Source: WHSW01 sp963729075
GTDB taxonomy: Bacteria; Actinomycetota; Thermoleophilia; Solirubrobacterales; 70-9
Assembly: GCA_963729075.1 (NCBI GenBank)
Contig: CAVSMU010000005.1
Coordinates: forward strand, 1-64,000
Reading direction: 5' to 3'
DNA length: 64,000 nt
The position numbers and the translations under genes are program-made. Under the pieces are notes generated by a model. The model was not told the origin of the DNA. It made no database searches and was given only the letters and a program-made list of their open reading frames with translations. Each line of letters starts with the position of its first letter. Position 1 is the first letter of the stretch. Shown here one piece after another: positions 9,856-17,896 of the stretch.

Positions 9856-10710
9856 TCACGGGACGGCGATCGCCTCCGCCTCGGTCGGAGCCCTGCCGCG
9901 GGCGGTCGGCGCGGCCCCACCGACCTCACGGGTGAGGCGGTTGGCGAAGTAGACGGGGATCACGGAGATCACGATCACGAGCACGGCGACGACGTTGATG
10001 ATCGGCAGCTGGTTGGAGCGGAAGAGGTTGTTGTAGATCCAGATCGGCAGCGTCTCGATGTCGGCGCCGATCGTGAACCGGGTGACGATGATCTCGTCGA
10101 AGGAGAGCGCGAAGGCCAGCAGGGCGCCGGCGACCAGCGCCGTGCGCAGGCTCGGGAACGTGACGCAGGCGGAAGGTCTGCCAGGGGTCGGCGCCGAGGT
10201 CGGCCGACGCCTCCTCGAGCGAGGTCGAGACCCGGCGCAGCCGGGCGACGACGTTGTTGTAGACGAGCACGATGCAGAAGGTCGCGTGGCCGACGATCAC
10301 CGTGAACAGGCTCAGGTCGACGCCGAGCACCTGGGTGAAGGTGTCGTTGATCGCGATCCCGGTGACGATCCCCGGCAGCGCGATCGGGATGATGACGAGG
10401 AACGAGATCGTCTCGCGGCCGAAGAAGCGGTGGCGCGAGACGGCCAGCGAGGCGAGCGTGCCGAGCACGATCGCGATCGCGGTCGCCGCGCAGGCGGCCT
10501 TGATCGAGGTGACGAACGCGTCGCGCGCGCCGGAGTTCTCGACCGCCTTCTGGAACCAGTCGAGCGGTGAGACCGTCGGGCGGCCACTCGAGCGTCTTGC
10601 CCGCGTTGAACGCGTAGATCAGGATCACGATCAGCGGGATGTAGATGAACGCCAGCGTCAGGCCGACGCCGAGCGCGAAGGAATATCTGGGAGCGCCTCG
10701 AGAGCCTCAT
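9856..10710 (-). CDS. potC: Polyamine ABC transporter permease (PotC-like), frameshifted
   Basis: Second permease of the leftward transporter. The N-terminal helix (GLTLAFIYIPLIVILIYAFN), the TVSPLDWFQKAVENSG periplasmic stretch and the coupling motif EEASADLGADPWQTF are visible but lie in different frames, with shifts near 10685, 10580 and 10165. The C-terminus (LPIWIYNNLFRSNQLPIINV) reads to a stop at 9856. The ATG overlaps the potB stop as ATGA, so the two are translationally coupled. Rejoined length is about 285 residues. Confidence 0.75.
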
Positions 10711-11604
10711 AGATGCTCGAACGCCCCCAGTCGCCGCGCGATCAGCAGGTAGATGATCATGACCACGACCGGCACCATCACGAACGCGGACGCGAGCGGC
10801 TGGTTGTTGACGATGTTCGCGTAGACGACGTTGCCGATGAACTGGTTATTGGAGACCAGCGCCGGGGTGATGTAGTCGCCGAGCGTCAGCGAGAAGGTGA
10901 AGATCGAGCCCGCGACCACGGCCGGGAAGGCGAGCGGCAGGATCACGCGGCGGAAGGTCGTCCACGGCGACGCCCCCAGGTCCTCCGAGGCGCTGATCAC
11001 GCGAATCGGGGATCCGCTCGAGCCCGGCGTAGATCGGGATGATCATGAACGGCAGCCACAGGTAGCTCATCACCAGCCAGACGGCGACGTTGCCGTAGCC
11101 CGGCCCGCTGACCCCGAACGGGTCGAGCAGCTCGTTCAGGATCCCGCCGCTGGAGAGGATCGTCCGCCACGCGTAGACCTTGACCAGGTAGCTCGACCAC
11201 AGCGGCAGCAGCACGGCGACGACGAGGAGCGCCTTCATCCGGCTGCTGGCGACCTTCGCCATGTAGAACGCGATCGGGAAGGCGAGCAGCGCGTCGGTGA
11301 TCGTCACCAGCGCCGCGATCGCGATCGTCCGCCCCGCGATCGTGCGGTAGACCGGCTCCTCGACGATGGTCTGGAAGTTGTCGAGCGTGAATGTCTTCTC
11401 GAGCTCGCCGCTGAGCGCGTTGACCGACCAGAACGAGGTGATCAGGATGATCACCAGCGAGCCGAGGTAGCCGATGACCAGCCAGCCGATCGGGCCGGCC
11501 AGCAGCGTCCCGACCTGCAGCCGGGGACGGCCGTGGAAGAGGCCGGCGAGCCTGCGGCCCACCGACCTCCTCGGCGCCGGCGTGCCTACGCCAGCGGCCT
11601 CCAC
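10707..11604 (-). CDS. potB: Polyamine ABC transporter permease (PotB-like), frameshifted
   Basis: First permease of the leftward transporter. After a basic tail comes the first helix (IGWLVIGYLGSLVIILITSF); the middle (MKALLVVAVLLPLWSSYLVK) and the coupling loop MISASEDLGASPWTTFRRV follow. A single shift near 11005 separates the last third. Rejoined it has about 300 residues and six predicted helices. It follows potD by about 11 bases and overlaps potC by 4. Confidence 0.8.
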
Positions 11605-11615
11605 GACCTAGCGCA

Positions 11616-12881
11616 CTACCCCTTGATCTCGGTCCAGGCCGAGACCCAGTCGTTGTAGTCCATGCACTCCTCGCCGCGGTCGTCGCCGCAATCAGCGAGC
11701 GGCGTCTCCCAGTAGTAGACGCGCTGACCAGAACTCCGGGTTGTCGGCGTTGTAGAGCTCGCAGTGGTTCGGAGCGCCGAAGTACGCGGGGTCCAGGTTC
11801 TTGAACTCCGCGCACGCCTTGCTCTGGGACGGCGCCTCGCCGAACCAGGCCGCGACCTTGGCGTTCGCCTCCGGACTGATGATGTGGTCCATCCACATGT
11901 ACATGCAGTTCGGATGCTCCGCCTCGTTGCTGATCATCCAGGTGTCCGACCACCCGGTCGCGTCCTCCTCCGGGAGGAAGCCCCCGGAGGCCGGGGTCGA
12001 GGCGACGGGCTCGTCCTCGCCCAGCAGGGTGAAGTACTGGTACTGCCAGGTCGTGCCGACCGTGACGTCGCCGTTCGCGAACGACGAGATCTGCTTCGCG
12101 AAGTCGACACCAGTACTCGCCGACGTTCGGGCGCTGCTCCTTGAGCAGGTCGACCGCGGCGTTGAACTGCTCCTCGTCGAGCTCGTACGGGTCCTCGATC
12201 CCGAGGTCCGGCTGGTGCTCCTTCAGGTACAGCGCCGCGTCCGCGATGTAGATCGGGTCGTCGTAGACGCTGAGCTTGCCCGTTGTACTTCGACGCCACC
12301 GTTCGGGTCGAGCAGGGGGGCCCAGGTCGAGCCGTCGATGTCCGGCGCTTCCTCCGTGTTCCACGTCAGCACGTTCGCGCCGCGTCCGTGCGGGATGCCG
12401 TAGTTGACGCCGTCGAAGGTGTTGTACGGCTGGTCCTTGAGGTCGTCGAAGACGGTCTCGTAGTTCGGGCACCAGGTCGGCGTTGACCGGGGCCACGTCG
12501 CCGCCCTCGACCAGGCGCGCGGTCGCGTTGCCCGACGCGGAGACGCCGTCGTACTGGCCGGTCCGCATCAGCTCGACCATCTCGTCGGACGTGCCGCGCG
12601 ACCTTGACGTTGACGTCACAGCCGGACTCCTTCTCGAAGTCGGTGACCCAGTCGACCTTCGGGTCGGTCGAGCCGTCCTCGACGTAACCGGCCCAGGCGA
12701 TCAGGTTGACCTGACCCTCCGGCTCGCCGACCTCGCTGAGCGCCTCGCTCTCGTCCGAGCTCGAGTCGTCGTCGTCGCCACCGCAACCTGCGGCGAACGC
12801 GACCATGAACGCGAGCAGCCCGACGACCACGATCCATGCGGCTCGTGCGGACCTACCTCCCTTGTTGCGCATCTGGCTCAT
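11616..12881 (-). CDS. potD: Polyamine ABC transporter substrate-binding lipoprotein (PotD-like), frameshifted
   Basis: Third PotD-type protein in the window. A good signal peptide (RAAWIVVVGLLAFMVAFAAG) runs into the lipobox cysteine and a Asp/Ser-rich tether (GGDDDDSSSDE). The mature protein (VNLIAWAGYVEDGSTDPKVD) is broken by shifts near 12600, 12470, 12285, 12110 and 11730, and ends YNDWVSAWTEIKG. The ATG at 12881 has GAGAGG just upstream; ATG 12872 is an alternative. Its start overlaps the end of potA. Total about 420 residues, somewhat long for PotD, with cysteines (CMYMWMDH, ADCGDDRGEECMDY) that could form disulfides. Confidence 0.75.
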
Positions 12882-13948
12882 CCTCTCTCTGATTCGCCGC
12901 GGTCGTGACCGCGACGGTGTGTTCGGGCCGCCACGCGACGACCACCTCCCGCCCGACTTGCTCGAGCGCCTGCGATGAGGACGTCTCGAGGTTCTGGCGG
13001 ACGACTTGCAATTCTCCTCCGGCATCCAGCGCGACGAGGTAGCGGGTGATCATTCCCGCGTAGGCGACGTCGCGGACGCGCCCGCTCTCGGTGTGCATTC
13101 CGTCGGCGGACTCGCCGGGGGCGAGCAGGCGGATCTTCTCCGGGCGGATCGTGAACCGGCGCCCGTCGCGCTCGATCAGGTTCGAAGTGCCGACGAACCC
13201 GGCGACGAACCCGCTCGCCGGTGCCTCGTAGACCTCGGCGGGAGCGCCGATCTGCTCGATCCGGCCGTCGTTGAAGACCGCGACCCGATCCGACATCGTC
13301 AACGCCTCCTCCTGGTCGTGGGTGACGTAGACGAACGTGATCCCGACCTCGTCCTGGATCTGCTTGAGCTCGACCTGCATCTGCTCGCGCAGCTTCAGGT
13401 CCAGCGCCCCGAGCGGCTCGTCGAGCAGCAACACGCGGGGCCGGTTGACGATCGAGCGCGCGAGCGCCACCCGCTGGCGCTGACCGCCGGAGAGCTCGGA
13501 CGGCTTGCGATCGTCATAGCCGCCGAGCCGGACCATCTCGAGCGCATCTCTGCGCCGCTTCGCGCGCTCGTCCTTGGCTGTGCCGCGCACCCGCATCCCG
13601 TACTCGACGTTCTCGGCGACGCTCATGTGCGGGAAAGAGCGCGTAGTCCTGAAAGACGGTGTTCACCTCGCGGTCGTAGGGCGGCAGGTCGCCGACGTCG
13701 CGGCCGCCGAGCTCGACCGTGCCCGAATCGGGAAGCTCGAAGCCCGCGATCATCCGCAGCGTCGTCGTCTTGCCGGACCCCGACGGGCCGAGCAGGGTGA
13801 AGAACTCGCCGCGGCGCAACCTCGAGGTCGATGCCTGCGACGGCCACGACCTCGCCATAGACCTTGCGAACCCCGCTCAGGCGGATGTCCGGGCGTCGAG
13901 GTCCCGAGGGTGGTCGGCTCCGCGGCCGTCGGCGGTTGACTGCTCCAT
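12853..13948 (-). CDS. potA: Polyamine ABC transporter ATP-binding protein (PotA-like), frameshifted
   Basis: ATPase of the leftward transporter. Walker A (LLGPSGSGKTTTLRMIAG), signature LSGGQRQRVALARSI, Walker B (VLLLDEPLGALD) and the H-loop (FVYVTHDQEEAL) are all present, followed by a C-terminal TOBE domain (RFTIRPEKIRLLAPGESA). Shifts lie near 13820, 13635 and probably close to the start, where the leader MEQSTADGRGADHP must be joined to DIRLSGVRKVYGEV. First gene of the potA-D-B-C operon; its last 29 bases overlap potD. Gene order differs from the rightward potD-B-C-A operon, so the two are not a recent duplication. Confidence 0.8.
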
Positions 13949-14069
13949 TGCGTACAAGGGGGCACGTGGTCGGGCGTGCTGACGCTATCCGAACTGTAGG
14001 AACCGTGCCAATCCCCGCGGCGGACAAAGATCATCCTCGGCTTGCGACGGTTCGGCGCGGGGCCGGGTC

Positions 14070-14384
14070 TCAGGCCAGCGCCCGCGCCAGCGCGGTGACG
14101 ACCGCCGCGAGCGCGACGACCGGCAGGGTGCTCGCGCCGAGGACCAACGCGCCGCCCGCCGCGGCAACACCGAGAATTCGGGCGTCGAGATCGATCGCGC
14201 CGCCCTCCGGCACGCTCAGCGTCTGCACGACGACGAGCGCCGCGAGCAGCGCGGGTGCGATCAGCCCGATCACGCCCCGGACGGCGGCGGGCAGATCGCG
14301 GCCGCCGAGCAGCACCGGCCCCGAGGCGCGGATCGTCGCGGTCGCCACCGCGAGGACCCCGATGGTCAGCCAGACCTCGCCCAT
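14070..14384 (-). CDS. azlD: AzlD family branched-chain amino acid export subunit
   Basis: A 104-residue membrane protein with three or four hydrophobic helices (MGEVWLTIGVLAVATATIRA and later ALLAALVVVQTLS). Size and the position directly after an AzlC gene identify the small subunit of the AzlCD exporter, which expels branched-chain amino acids or analogues. The ATG shares a base with the azlC stop (TGATG), indicating coupled translation. Confidence 0.85.
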   Translation of the reverse strand: MGEVWLTIGVLAVATATIRASGPVLLGGRDLPAAVRGVIGLIAPALLAALVVVQTLSVPEGGAIDLDARILGVAAAGGALVLGASTLPVVALAAVVTALARALA

Positions 14385-15067
14385 CAGTCGGACCGCCAAA
14401 GGCCGACCAGGGCGGCCGCCGAGGCCGCGATCACGGGCACGCCGGCGGGCGTGAACGGGATGAGGACCAGGGCGATCAGGCTGCCGAGAGCGGCGACGAC
14501 GGCCGGGAGGCCGGGCCGCAGCTCGCCCTCGACCAGCAGGCAGAGGAAGAAGGCGGGGAAGAGCGCGTCCAGCCCCAGGGCGGCGGGGTCGCCGATCAGG
14601 TCGCCGGCGAGGACGCCGAGCGCGGTCCCTCCGACCCAGCACGGGTAGGCGGGCGTCGTGGCGCCCATCATGAACGCCGGATCGAACCGGCCGCCGCCGC
14701 GGCTTGCCGCTGCCCAGGAGAAGTCGATCATCGTCTGGCCGATCGCGGCGCGGCGCAGGGCCCCGCCGCGCAGCGAGGGCGCCAGCGCGATCCCCATCGG
14801 CACGTAGCGGACGTTGAGGAGGATGCCGGCGACGATCGCCGCCGCGGGACCGCCGCCGCCTGCCAGCACGGCCGTCGCGGCGAACTGGGCCGAGCCCGCG
14901 AACACCAGCGCGGACATCACGATCGGCGCCACGGGCCCCATCACCGGCTCGGCCAGGACGCCGAACGAGATCGCCAGCAGCAGGGAGGCGACCGCGTACG
15001 GGAGGCCGATCCGCATCCCGCTGCGAAATCGGCTGCGCGCCTCGGTGTCCCCGCCCTCCAGATACAC
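14384..15067 (-). CDS. azlC: AzlC family branched-chain amino acid exporter
   Basis: Large subunit of AzlCD: a 227-residue inner-membrane protein. Family landmarks include YAVASLLLAISFGVLA, FAGSAQFAATAVLA and ILLNVRYVPMGIALAPSLRG. The GTG start used here (V-Y-L-E-G-G) sits directly against a 9-bp hairpin that would hide a ribosome site; an in-frame ATG (MRIGLPYAVASLL) begins 51 bases further in, at 15016, and could be the real start. No regulator is adjacent. Confidence 0.85.
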   Translation of the reverse strand: MYLEGGDTEARSRFRSGMRIGLPYAVASLLLAISFGVLAEPVMGPVAPIVMSALVFAGSAQFAATAVLAGGGGPAAAIVAGILLNVRYVPMGIALAPSLRGGALRRAAIGQTMIDFSWAAASRGGGRFDPAFMMGATTPAYPCWVGGTALGVLAGDLIGDPAALGLDALFPAFFLCLLVEGELRPGLPAVVAALGSLIALVLIPFTPAGVPVIAASAAALVGLWRSD

Positions 15068-15088
15068 GGCCCGCCATTGTGGCGGGCC
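15068..15088. repeat. Perfect 9-bp hairpin at the azlC start
   Basis: GGCCCGCCA-TTG-TGGCGGGCC forms a perfect 9-bp stem with a 3-base loop immediately upstream of the annotated azlC start. It could end readthrough from the NlpC side or hide the azlC ribosome-binding region. No T-run follows on the leftward strand, so a classic terminator is unlikely. Confidence 0.5.
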
Positions 15089-15155
15089 TTGTGTACCTCG
15101 GCTATTCGGTTGCCTTAACCGCCTAGAAGGCTCGGTGCAGCGACCGGGCGCCGTC

Positions 15156-15737
15156 TCAGAGGCCGGCGGGGTGGCGGACGGCGAAGCCGGACTGCCTGAG
15201 CGCCGTCTTGCTCCATCCGGGCCCGTCGCCCGCAGTCTGGGAGGTGTCGAGGCGCAGGCCCGCGATCACCGCGTACATGTGGCCGCCGTTTGCGTAGGTC
15301 GTGATCCACTCGCCCGCGCCGGGCTCCTCCCAGCGCATGAACGAGCCGGAGGGCATCGGCGCGTCGAGCACGCCCGCGCCGCGGTCGCCGAGCGCGTAGC
15401 TGATGCTCCCGGAGCAGTCGTAGCAGCGGGACTCCCAGCGTCCGTGGCCACCGCCCAGGCAGTAAGGCTTGCCCTTGACGATCCTGTTCGCGGCCTCGAT
15501 CGCGCGCACGACCTTGCGTGGCGCGTCGGCCGGCGGGATCGCGAAGCCGTTTTTGAGCTTCGCTCTGCTGCCCGGCGTCGTGGTACCGCTCGGCGGCGCA
15601 TCGTCGGTGCCGCCCATACCGACCCCGCCGCTCCCGGCGCCCATGGCCGGGGAGGGGAGGGCGATCAGCGCCGCTGCCGTCGCGAGGCCGAGCGCGGCGC
15701 TCAGCTTCCTCGGTCTCGCCTTACGCGTGTAGGTCAA
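15156..15737 (-). CDS. Secreted NlpC/P60-type peptidoglycan hydrolase
   Basis: A 193-residue exported protein. A signal peptide (KLSAALGLATAAALIALPSP) is followed by a Gly/Ser/Thr-rich linker to about residue 60 and a papain-like cysteine peptidase domain: the nucleophile is in RCYDCSGSISYALG, and a candidate His is in ANGGHMYAVIAGLRLD. Such enzymes cut cell-wall peptide stems. The gene is preceded by a c-di-AMP riboswitch, a pairing well known for actinobacterial wall hydrolases, and by its own promoter. A start ATG with GAAGGAGA just upstream is well supported. Confidence 0.85.
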   Translation of the reverse strand: MTYTRKARPRKLSAALGLATAAALIALPSPAMGAGSGGVGMGGTDDAPPSGTTTPGSRAKLKNGFAIPPADAPRKVVRAIEAANRIVKGKPYCLGGGHGRWESRCYDCSGSISYALGDRGAGVLDAPMPSGSFMRWEEPGAGEWITTYANGGHMYAVIAGLRLDTSQTAGDGPGWSKTALRQSGFAVRHPAGL

Positions 15738-15744
15738 CGTAACG

Positions 15745-15912
15745 GTCTCCTTCGTCGGCCTACGGGGTTAGCTGACGGGCTGGCGCTGAAAGAGCCTGCG
15801 CCCCCGCCGCGCCCTTCCGGGTCTGGCGAGTTCGCCCCAAACGTTGGTTCCCCCGCTCTCGAGGCCCCTCAAGCGTTGTCTGGGGCGTCCGAGATTCGGC
15901 TTTACCGGTTAT
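15745..15912 (-). ncRNA. Cyclic di-AMP riboswitch (ydaO-yuaA class)
   Basis: On the leftward strand the conserved blocks of the ydaO-yuaA riboswitch occur in order: TAAAGCCGAATC at the 5' side, GCGGGGGAACC, TTTGGGGCGAA, and the highly conserved 3' block CCGTCAGCTAACCCCGTAGG. The element ends about 10 bases before the ATG of the NlpC/P60 gene, close to its ribosome site. Known members bind c-di-AMP and usually switch expression off. Recognition rests on sequence blocks; a covariance-model scan against the Rfam ydaO family would settle the exact ends. Confidence 0.9.
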
Positions 15913-15923
15913 CGAGTTGCGGC

Positions 15924-15952
15924 AGCGTACACAATTCGACAGCGAAGTGCAA
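15924..15952 (-). promoter_or_regulatory. Promoter of the riboswitch-NlpC/P60 unit
   Basis: Reading leftward, TTGCAC (15952-15947) and TACGCT (15929-15924) are separated by 17 bases, a good housekeeping-sigma arrangement with a G-T-G before the -10. The predicted start near 15917 lies a few bases before the riboswitch, which supports it. Confidence 0.65.
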
Positions 15953-16013
15953 AGACCTGCTCACGAATTCGCCACAATTCGCAGAAGTACCGGATCTTGC
16001 AGGTGATCGCCGC

Positions 16014-16301
16014 TCAGGGAGCCGGGTTGGCCTCGGCCCAGGCGACGATCCGCTTCGACTCGTCGATCACCTCGCCGCTGTCGGTGACCAGCACCGGGAC
16101 AACCTTCTGGCCGGAGAGCTCCTCGACCTCCCGGCGGCCGTCGGTGGTCCAGTGCATGAAGCCGGGGCCGATGCCGAGGCCGCGGACCTTGACGACCTCT
16201 GGGTCGTAGCCGGCGCCCGTGAGCGCGTTGTGGGCGTTCGCGCACGGGTGCCCGCCGGGCCGAACGGTCGGAAAGGTGCCCCAGCAGACGAAGAGCTTCA
16301 T
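16014..16301 (-). CDS. Small glutathione S-transferase N-terminal/glutaredoxin-fold protein
   Basis: A 95-residue single-domain thioredoxin-fold protein. It begins MKLFVCWGTFPTVRPGGHPC, has a cis-proline-like turn (GQKVVPVLVTDSGEVIDESK) and ends VAWAEANPAP, as in the N-terminal half of glutathione S-transferases without the helical half. Cys6 and Cys20 are not a CxxC pair, so redox chemistry is uncertain. A -10-like TACGCT at 16315-16310 is 8 bases from the ATG; the divergent SDR gene starts only 26 bases away. Confidence 0.65.
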   Translation of the reverse strand: MKLFVCWGTFPTVRPGGHPCANAHNALTGAGYDPEVVKVRGLGIGPGFMHWTTDGRREVEELSGQKVVPVLVTDSGEVIDESKRIVAWAEANPAP

Positions 16302-16327
16302 CGCTCGGCAGCGTATAGGTTGCGAGC

Positions 16328-17125
16328 GTGGATCTCGGCGGCAAGACGGTGCTGCTCACCGGCGCCACGGGGGGGCTCGGCATCGCGATCGCGGACGCTC
16401 TCGCGGATCGCGGGGCGCGGCTCGTGCTCAGCAGCCGCAAGCTCGACCAGCTCGCCGAGCTCGCATCGCGGCTCCCTGGCGACGTTCACCGAAGCGTCGT
16501 TTGCGATCTGGCCGAGGAGGGCGCGGCGCTCCGCCTGATGGCCGAGGCCGGTCAGGTCGACGTGCTGGTCGCCAACGCCGGCCTTCCGGCGTCCGGGCGC
16601 CTCGATGGATTCAGCCAGGAGGAGATCGGGCGCGCGCTGCGGGTGAACCTCGAGGCGCCGGTTCGGATGACGCGGGAATTGGTGCCGAGGCTGGTCGAGC
16701 GGGGCTCGGGCCAGCTCGTCTTCGTCTCATCGATTTCCGGCAAGGCCGCCACCGCCCGCGCCTCGCTCTACGCGGCGACCAAGTTCGGTCTCCGAGGGTT
16801 CGCCCTCTGCCTGCGCGAGGACCTGCGCGGCTCCGGCGTCGGCGTCTCGGTGATCAGCCCGGGGGCGATTCGCGCAGCCGGCATGTTCGCCGACTCCGGC
16901 GCCGATGCCCCGCCGCTGATCGGCACCGGCACGCCCGAGCAGGTCGCCGCGGCGGTCGTCCGCGCCATCGAGCACAACCGCTCGGAGATCACCGTCGCGC
17001 CGCTGCGCCAGCGCGCGCTCTCGCGGTTCGCGATCAACGCGCCGGAGCTCTCCGGGCGGATCGCAGGCGACATGGCGACCCGGGTCGCCGACGAGATCGC
17101 CCGCGGGCAGACCGACAAGCGCTGA
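16328..17125 (+). CDS. Short-chain dehydrogenase/reductase
   Basis: A 265-residue classical SDR. The cofactor motif TGATGGLGIAIADAL, NAG (VANAGLPASG), the catalytic Ser (FVSSISGKAA) and the Y-x-x-x-K pair (LYAATKFGLRGFA) are all visible. It belongs to the broad SDR group acting on ketones or acyl chains, and the substrate is unknown. GTG start; a -10-like TAGGTT ends 6 bases upstream, so the transcript may be leaderless. It overlaps the next gene by one base and is clearly its paralogue. Confidence 0.85.
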   Translation: MDLGGKTVLLTGATGGLGIAIADALADRGARLVLSSRKLDQLAELASRLPGDVHRSVVCDLAEEGAALRLMAEAGQVDVLVANAGLPASGRLDGFSQEEIGRALRVNLEAPVRMTRELVPRLVERGSGQLVFVSSISGKAATARASLYAATKFGLRGFALCLREDLRGSGVGVSVISPGAIRAAGMFADSGADAPPLIGTGTPEQVAAAVVRAIEHNRSEITVAPLRQRALSRFAINAPELSGRIAGDMATRVADEIARGQTDKR

Positions 17126-17880
17126 TGGAGCTCCAGGGCCGCACCGCGCTACTGACGGGGGCGACCGGCGGGCTGGGGCGCGCGATCGCACGGGCGCTGG
17201 CCGAGCGCGGTGCCGTGCTGGTCTTGAGCGGCCGCAAGCCCGACGAGCTCGCCGCGCTCGCCGCGGAGCTGCCCGGGAGCGGGCACCGCGAGGTCGTCGC
17301 CGATCTCGCGGACATCGGCGCCGCCGAGGCGCTGGCCGCCGAGGCGGGCGACGTCGACGTGCTCGTGGCCAACGCGGGCCTCGGCGCACAGGGGCGGGTC
17401 GACGACTTCTGCGAGGCCGACGTCGAACGGGTGATCCGCGTCAACCTCGAGGCGCCGGTGCGGACCGCTCGCGCGCTGGCGCCCGCGATGCGCGCCCGCG
17501 GGTCCGGCCAGATGGTGTTCGTCTCCTCGCTGGCCGGCAAGGCGGCGAGCGCGCACAACGCGCTCTATGGGGCGACCAAGGCGGGGCTGCGCGGCTTCGC
17601 CCTCGGCCTGCGCCAGGACCTGGCCCGCGACGGCGTCGGGGTCTCGGTCATCTGCCCCGGGTTCATCCGCGACGCCGGCATGTTCGCCGACTCGGGCCGC
17701 GAGCCGCCGATGCGCCTGGGCACCTCCACCCCCGAGGAGGTCGGCGAGGCGGTCGTCGCGGCGATCGAGCACGACAGGCCGGAGATCGACGTCGCGCCGC
17801 TGCACCAGCGCGTGCTCGCGAACTTCTCCGGCCGCCGTCCGCACCTCGCCGCCCGTATCTCCCGGGGCCGAACCGGGTAA
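17125..17880 (+). CDS. Short-chain dehydrogenase/reductase (tandem paralogue)
   Basis: A 251-residue SDR with the same blocks as the preceding gene: TGATGGLGRAIARAL, VANAGLGAQG, VSSLAGKAAS and LYGATKAGLRGFA. Even the less conserved GMFADSG segment near residue 205 is shared (RAAGMFADSG / RDAGMFADSG), so the pair arose by tandem duplication. The ATG overlaps the previous stop (TGATG). The aconitase gene follows after 16 bases but has its own start signal. Confidence 0.85.
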   Translation: MELQGRTALLTGATGGLGRAIARALAERGAVLVLSGRKPDELAALAAELPGSGHREVVADLADIGAAEALAAEAGDVDVLVANAGLGAQGRVDDFCEADVERVIRVNLEAPVRTARALAPAMRARGSGQMVFVSSLAGKAASAHNALYGATKAGLRGFALGLRQDLARDGVGVSVICPGFIRDAGMFADSGREPPMRLGTSTPEEVGEAVVAAIEHDRPEIDVAPLHQRVLANFSGRRPHLAARISRGRTG

Positions 17881-17896
17881 CAGCCATACTGGATCC

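Noticed and set aside
14070..15067. A single fused AzlCD protein in one frame
   Set aside because: An open frame spans both genes, but the true products are in two frames with a TGATG stop-start overlap, the normal azlC-azlD arrangement.
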